Below, piece by piece: positions 60,544-64,000 of a stretch of DNA of 64,000 nucleotides (its first letter is position 1; every line of letters starts with the position of its first letter). Under the pieces are notes generated by a model. The model saw nothing but the letters and a program-made list of their open reading frames with translations. It had not been told where the DNA came from and did not search any database. Location of the stretch: NCBI RefSeq assembly GCF_025947225.1, contig NZ_CP110005.1, positions 1,054,001-1,118,000 of the forward strand, in the 5' to 3' direction. The stretch comes from Flavobacterium sp. N2270. Its GTDB lineage: Bacteria > Bacteroidota > Bacteroidia > Flavobacteriales > Flavobacteriaceae. Both the position numbers and the translations under genes were made by a program.

Positions 60544-61776
60544 ATGGCGAAGGAAATTTTAGAGTGTTCATTTTGCGGAAGGAAAAAGCCAGAAACTAGT
60601 TTGTTGATAGCTGGTATTGATGCACATATTTGTGATAAATGTATTGAACAAGCACATGGAATAGTTTTAGAAGAAATTAAACAAACAGGGAATACTGATT
60701 TGCTTGCAGATACAGTTTTGCTTAAACCAAAAGAAATTAAATCTTTTTTAGATGATTATGTTATTGGACAAGATCAAACTAAAAAGGTAATGAGTGTTGC
60801 GGTTTATAATCACTATAAAAGATTATTGCAAAAACAAACAGACGATGATGTGGAGATTGAAAAATCAAACATTATAATGGTTGGTCAAACAGGTACTGGT
60901 AAAACATTAGTTGCAAAAACAATTGCTAAGATGTTAAATGTTCCATTGGCTATTGTAGATGCTACTGTTTTAACAGAAGCAGGTTACGTAGGTGAAGATG
61001 TTGAAAGTATTTTGACTCGTTTGTTGCAAGCTGCTGATTATGATGTGGCTAAAGCCGAAAGAGGAATTGTCTTTATTGATGAGATTGATAAAATTGCTCG
61101 CAAGAGTGATAATCCTTCTATTACAAGAGATGTTTCTGGAGAAGGCGTGCAACAAGCTTTACTGAAGTTACTAGAAGGAACTGTTGTTAATGTGCCGCCA
61201 AAAGGAGGTAGAAAACATCCCGACCAAAAATTCGTTGAGGTAAATACTCAGAATATTTTATTCATTGCTGGTGGAGCTTTTGACGGAATTGATAAAGTGA
61301 TTTCAAAAAGATTAAATCGTCAAGCTGTTGGCTATAGTTCGTCAATTAGTGCTGAAAATGTAGATAAGGATAATTTATTACAGTATATCATTCCAAAAGA
61401 TTTGAAAGATTTTGGTTTAATTCCTGAAATAATAGGAAGATTGCCTGTTCTTACGCATATGGATCCATTAGATGCAGCAACTTTAAGAGCGATTTTAACA
61501 GAACCTAAGAATGCTTTAATAAAACAATATCAAAAATTATTTGCAATGGATGATGTTGAGTTTACAATTGAAGATGAGGCATTAAACTTTATTGTTGATA
61601 AAGCTTTAGAATATAAATTAGGTGCAAGAGGTTTACGCTCATTATGTGAAGCAATCTTAACAGATGCAATGTATGATTTACCAAGTTCTTCAGAAACCAA
61701 CTTAAATGTTGATAAAGAATTTGCTGAACAAAGTTTAAATAAAAATTTATTACAAAGGTTGAAGACAGCTTCTTAA
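60544..61776 (+). CDS. clpX: ATP-dependent Clp protease ATP-binding subunit ClpX
   Basis: ClpX is the AAA+ unfoldase of ClpXP. The 410-residue product has the N-terminal zinc-binding domain with C8, C11, C30 and C33, Walker A GQTGTGKT near 117-124, Walker [10 protein letters not shown], and the pore loop region [10 protein letters not shown]. The C-terminal small domain includes [13 protein letters not shown]. The ClpP-docking loop, usually IGF, reads VGY here (RQAVGYSSS). It is followed by a strong terminator. Confidence 0.96.
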   Translation: MAKEILECSFCGRKKPETSLLIAGIDAHICDKCIEQAHGIVLEEIKQTGNTDLLADTVLLKPKEIKSFLDDYVIGQDQTKKVMSVAVYNHYKRLLQKQTDDDVEIEKSNIIMVGQTGTGKTLVAKTIAKMLNVPLAIVDATVLTEAGYVGEDVESILTRLLQAADYDVAKAERGIVFIDEIDKIARKSDNPSITRDVSGEGVQQALLKLLEGTVVNVPPKGGRKHPDQKFVEVNTQNILFIAGGAFDGIDKVISKRLNRQAVGYSSSISAENVDKDNLLQYIIPKDLKDFGLIPEIIGRLPVLTHMDPLDAATLRAILTEPKNALIKQYQKLFAMDDVEFTIEDEALNFIVDKALEYKLGARGLRSLCEAILTDAMYDLPSSSETNLNVDKEFAEQSLNKNLLQRLKTAS

Positions 61777-61798
61777 TTTCAGAAGTATTATTATAAAA

Positions 61799-61830
61799 TA
61801 AAAAACCCCGCTATTAGCGGGGTTTTTTAT
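61799..61830 (+). terminator. Terminator of tig-clpP-clpX
   Basis: Stem AAAAACCCCGCT (61801-61812), loop ATT, AGCGGGGTTTTTT (61816-61828). It is the most GC-rich hairpin in the window and also stands one base from the stop of a leftward gene. Confidence 0.93.
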
Positions 61831-61831
61831 T

Positions 61832-61966
61832 TTATGCGTCTTTAGTTTTTTCAATTTCTTTAGACTTTTCAGCCTTTACATATCTTGCTTTACAGCTCCA
61901 TCCGCTTGAACATGATGTTAATAACGCAGTACTAGATAGTGCTAGTACAATTATTCTTTTTCTCAT
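61832..61966 (-). CDS. Tiny lipoprotein (44 residues)
   Basis: A 44-residue open frame on the minus strand, ATG 61964-61966 to TAA 61832-61834. It has a textbook lipoprotein signal (MRKRIIVLALSSTALLTSC, Cys19), then SSGWSCKARYV and a Lys/Glu-rich helix to the end. It begins two bases after the OmpA/PD40 gene stop, so it is almost surely co-transcribed and real despite its length. No family name is known to me. A second tiny lipoprotein of like design lies on the other side of the OmpA gene. Confidence 0.7.
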   Translation of the reverse strand: MRKRIIVLALSSTALLTSCSSGWSCKARYVKAEKSKEIEKTKDA

Positions 61967-61968
61967 TA

Positions 61969-63543
61969 CTAATTTTTTGATTTGTTAATTTTAAATTCAA
62001 CACGTCTATTAGCTTGGTCTTGTTCTGGGGTGCAATTTGTGCAATCGTTTAAAGGTTTAGATTCTCCATAACCTTTATATGTTAATCTTTCTTTTGAAAT
62101 TCCCTTAGCAATTAAATACTGAACAGTTGATTTTGCTCTTCTTTGAGATAACGCTAAGTTATATTTAGCAGATCCTTTGTCATCAGTATGAGCATTTATT
62201 GTTAAAGTCATTTCAGGAAATTGGTTCAAGACTTCAACGATTTTATTTAATGACAATTCAGATTCAGCTTTGATAAGATCTTTGTCGAAAGCAAATAATA
62301 TATTTTCAATAACAATTGCATCTGCAGTAATTTCTGCTTTTTTCTGCTTCAGTTGAATTGGGTCGCTTAATAAGTTTTCAGAAGTAAATCTAGTTGAAAA
62401 TGGTTCGTAGCCTTCTTTTTCAACAGTAATAAAGTTGTAAGAAATAGGATTTAAAGGGATTTTTATTTTTCCATTTTCATCAGAAACAGTTTCATTTACA
62501 ATTTCGCCAAATTCATTTTTAATAATAATCTTCGCATTTGGTAATGGCACTTGAGATAATTGTTCAACAATTGTATAAGTTGGAGAAGTTTTGTCTAAGT
62601 GTTTAACTTCAAATTTTAAAATGTCAAAATTTCCTGAATGAGATTTATCAGTAGATAAATACCCTTTATCTTCAGATACTAAAACAAATGCTAAATCATC
62701 TCTTCTCGAGTTTAAAGTAACTCCTAAATTTAATGCTTCTAAATATTTTCCATCTACAATAGAAGATCTAAAAACATCATATCCACCTATATTCATATGT
62801 CCTTTTGAAGAGAAATATAAATGTTTGTTGTCAGCAGTAATGTTAGGGAATTTTTCGTCTTCTGCAGTATTTACGTTTGGACCTAAGTTTATAGGTTTTC
62901 CGTAAGTTCCATCAGTATTAATTGAAGCTTCGTATAAATCGAAACCACCAAGTCCACCAGGAATGTCAGTTGCAAAAAATATTTTTTTACCATCAGGTGA
63001 AACACTTGGAGTTTCAATAGTATATCCATCTGGTATTAAAGTAACTTTTTGAATATTTGTCCAATATTCTTTTGAGTCAAGGTCTAAAGTAGCTTTATAT
63101 AATTCAAGTTTTCCTTCTTTCTCAGGGTTTTCTTGCGTATAGTAAATTGTTTTCTCATCAGGAGAAAAAGCTATTGAACCTTCATTGTCTTTAGAGTCAA
63201 TAACACTTGAAAACAATAGAGGGAAAGATAAATCTCCATTTTCTTTTACATCTACACAATATAGGTTGTTGTTTGGAGTATTGGTCTTTTCATTTACAGT
63301 TGTTTCAAAATGTCTTCTTTTCTTATTAGACAAAATGATATACTTGTTTTTAAAAAATGATGTTCCTACTTCGTTTAGCTCTGAATTAATGCCAGTGTCG
63401 TTTAAAACATAGCGTACGCCTTTCGTAGAAGCGTTAATTACATTGATAATTGAGTCTTTTCCGTCTAAACGTTGAGGCTCTTGAGCAAATAATGAACAAT
63501 TAATTAAAATGGTTAAAGCAGTAATTTTGATTGTTAATCGCAT
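61969..63543 (-). CDS. OmpA family protein with PD40 beta-propeller repeats
   Basis: A 524-residue envelope protein: signal peptide ending SLFAQ21, then a propeller-like region with PD40/WD40-type repeats (about 115-310: SIAFSPDEKTIYYTQE, PSVSPDGKKIFFATD, PNITADNKHLYFSSKG), a carboxypeptidase-regulatory-like fold (about 330-400), and a C-terminal OmpA domain (about 410-520) with NAHTDDKGSAKYNLALSQRRAKSTVQYL, which binds peptidoglycan. Such proteins in Flavobacteria often accompany type IX secretion or PorP genes. It has a good promoter box and is bracketed by the two tiny lipoprotein genes. Confidence 0.92.
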   Translation of the reverse strand: MRLTIKITALTILINCSLFAQEPQRLDGKDSIINVINASTKGVRYVLNDTGINSELNEVGTSFFKNKYIILSNKKRRHFETTVNEKTNTPNNNLYCVDVKENGDLSFPLLFSSVIDSKDNEGSIAFSPDEKTIYYTQENPEKEGKLELYKATLDLDSKEYWTNIQKVTLIPDGYTIETPSVSPDGKKIFFATDIPGGLGGFDLYEASINTDGTYGKPINLGPNVNTAEDEKFPNITADNKHLYFSSKGHMNIGGYDVFRSSIVDGKYLEALNLGVTLNSRRDDLAFVLVSEDKGYLSTDKSHSGNFDILKFEVKHLDKTSPTYTIVEQLSQVPLPNAKIIIKNEFGEIVNETVSDENGKIKIPLNPISYNFITVEKEGYEPFSTRFTSENLLSDPIQLKQKKAEITADAIVIENILFAFDKDLIKAESELSLNKIVEVLNQFPEMTLTINAHTDDKGSAKYNLALSQRRAKSTVQYLIAKGISKERLTYKGYGESKPLNDCTNCTPEQDQANRRVEFKINKSKN

Positions 63544-63594
63544 AAAATATTTTCTAAGTTTCTGTTTATTAAATAGTTTTACTTAAATCGGTGG

Positions 63595-63602
63595 CAAAAA
63601 TA
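63595..63602 (-). promoter_or_regulatory. Probable -7 box of the OmpA gene
   Basis: On the minus strand TATTTTTG matches TAnnTTTG, 51 bases upstream of the OmpA ATG. The rest of the gap to 63675 is AT-rich with no other feature that I see. Confidence 0.5.
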
Positions 63603-63674
63603 TAGGTTAATTATTTAAAAGATACATTTTTTTAACTTTTTTTTTATTTTTTGTTAAATTCATCGATAAAATAC

Positions 63675-63710
63675 AAAAAAAAACGATTTAAAGCAAGTTA
63701 AATCGTTTTT
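63675..63710 (-). terminator. Terminator after the second tiny lipoprotein gene
   Basis: Stem AAACGATTTAA (63681-63691) with TTAAATCGTTT (63698-63708) and flanking A/T pairs; on the minus strand it is followed by a T-run (63675-63683). It is also usable on the plus strand. Confidence 0.85.
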
Positions 63711-63735
63711 ATAATTTTAAGAATAATTTAAAATA

Positions 63736-63903
63736 TTAGCTATTTTGAACATGTTTTTTAAATGATTGATTTTCAATAGTTGTTTTTATTGTGTTTTGTT
63801 TAACTTCACATCTTCTTCCTGGTCCACATTTATATCGTTTAGGTCCGCATGAAATCAGAAAGAATAATCCTAAAATTCCTGTAATAATTGTTTTCTTTTT
63901 CAT
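63736..63903 (-). CDS. Tiny lipoprotein (55 residues)
   Basis: A 55-residue open frame on the minus strand, ATG 63901-63903 to TAA 63736-63738. The signal is MKKKTIITGILGLFFLISC (Cys19), followed by GPKRYKCGPGRRCEV with two more cysteines and a polar tail. It starts eleven bases after the stop of the preceding GH3-like gene and ends before a clear terminator, so it reads as the last gene of that unit. The position of the lipobox Cys (19) and the Cys soon after it resemble the 44-residue gene at 61832, though overall similarity is slight. Confidence 0.7.
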   Translation of the reverse strand: MKKKTIITGILGLFFLISCGPKRYKCGPGRRCEVKQNTIKTTIENQSFKKHVQNS

Positions 63904-63914
63904 CTTTTCATTTT

Positions 63915-64000
63915 TTAGGTTAAGTGTTCTTGTGTTGCTAATATTGACTCTAAATAATTTCGTTCATTAGATAAGCGAGGAACTTTGTTTTGTCCTCCTA
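63915..64000 (-). CDS. C-terminal end of a probable GH3-family protein, cut by window edge
   Basis: The minus strand reads 27 codons into the window before TAA at 63915-63917, giving GGQNKVPRLSNERNYLESI and a short tail. The GGQxKVPRL segment near the end is, from memory, typical of bacterial GH3 auxin-responsive-promoter-like acyl-adenylating proteins. With only 27 residues this is a tentative name; the rest lies outside the window. Confidence 0.45.
   Translation of the reverse strand, partial: GGQNKVPRLSNERNYLESILATQEHLT

Noticed and set aside
1-64000. CRISPR arrays, tRNA or rRNA genes, insertion sequences
   Set aside because: I saw no regularly spaced direct repeats, cloverleaf-like sequence with CCA-type ends, rRNA-like conserved blocks or transposase genes. 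Without a search tool a divergent tRNA could be missed.

Overview
The window is a stretch of core chromosome from a member of the phylum Bacteroidota, almost certainly family Flavobacteriaceae. The evidence is strongly AT-rich DNA, Bacteroidetes-type promoters with a TAnnTTTG -7 box, an alternative complex III operon, the gliding/type IX secretion gene sprA, a remB-like gene, a PorP/SprF-family protein, tandem Skp/OmpH genes beside bamA, and several lipoproteins with short Bacteroidetes-style lipoboxes. From memory, the order sprA - gcvH - vanZ-like - tonB - remB resembles Flavobacterium johnsoniae. I cannot fix the genus. I see no rRNA, tRNA, CRISPR array, insertion sequence or prophage, and no gene-free stretch longer than about 220 bases.

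Layout: (1) 1-363, the start of a SPOR-domain gene running leftward off the window. (2) 581-11821, a respiratory operon actABCDEF-coxB-ctaD, encoding alternative complex III (quinol:cytochrome c oxidoreductase) followed by subunits II and I of an aa3-type oxidase. (3) 11900-23255, ruvB, then maeB-ruvA-sprA. (4) 23340-28654, gcvH, a VanZ-like gene, two tonB genes, deoC and a remB-like gene. (5) 28747-33830, ctaB, two subunit III genes, subunit IV, a SCO-like protein without copper cysteines, a true SCO protein, DUF420 and a small CxxC membrane protein. These complete or assemble the oxidase begun in region 2. (6) 33833-45000, mixed envelope and housekeeping genes: DUF4403 lipoprotein, TolC, HlyD-type adaptor, tsaB, MscS, dodecin, a phosphate transporter with a helical tail, an Nfu protein with a doubled N-terminal domain, a PorP/SprF-like protein and a gamma carbonic anhydrase-like protein.

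(7) 45005-53225, a leftward block CBS - nadK - DUF6089 - uppS - bamA - ompH - ompH - murI, for outer-membrane assembly and cell wall precursors. (8) 53318-61776, rightward pdxJ, alpha/beta hydrolase, FadL-like protein, GDSL lipoprotein, holin-like membrane protein, tig, clpP and clpX. (9) 61832-64000, a leftward block with an OmpA/PD40 protein flanked by two tiny lipoprotein genes, and the last codons of a probable GH3-family gene.

The two cytochrome oxidase clusters lie on either side of the sprA/remB motility-secretion genes. The observations most worth a second look are: a shared C-X10-C-F segment plus TonB-C-like domain in two TonB proteins and the neighbouring RemB-like barrel; a SCO-like protein next to SCO that has lost its cysteines; an imperfect palindromic intergenic repeat at 54032-54135; the tiny lipoproteins around the OmpA gene; and two genes (ruvB, murI) whose promoters lie directly behind a terminator and only four bases from the ATG, predicting leaderless mRNAs.
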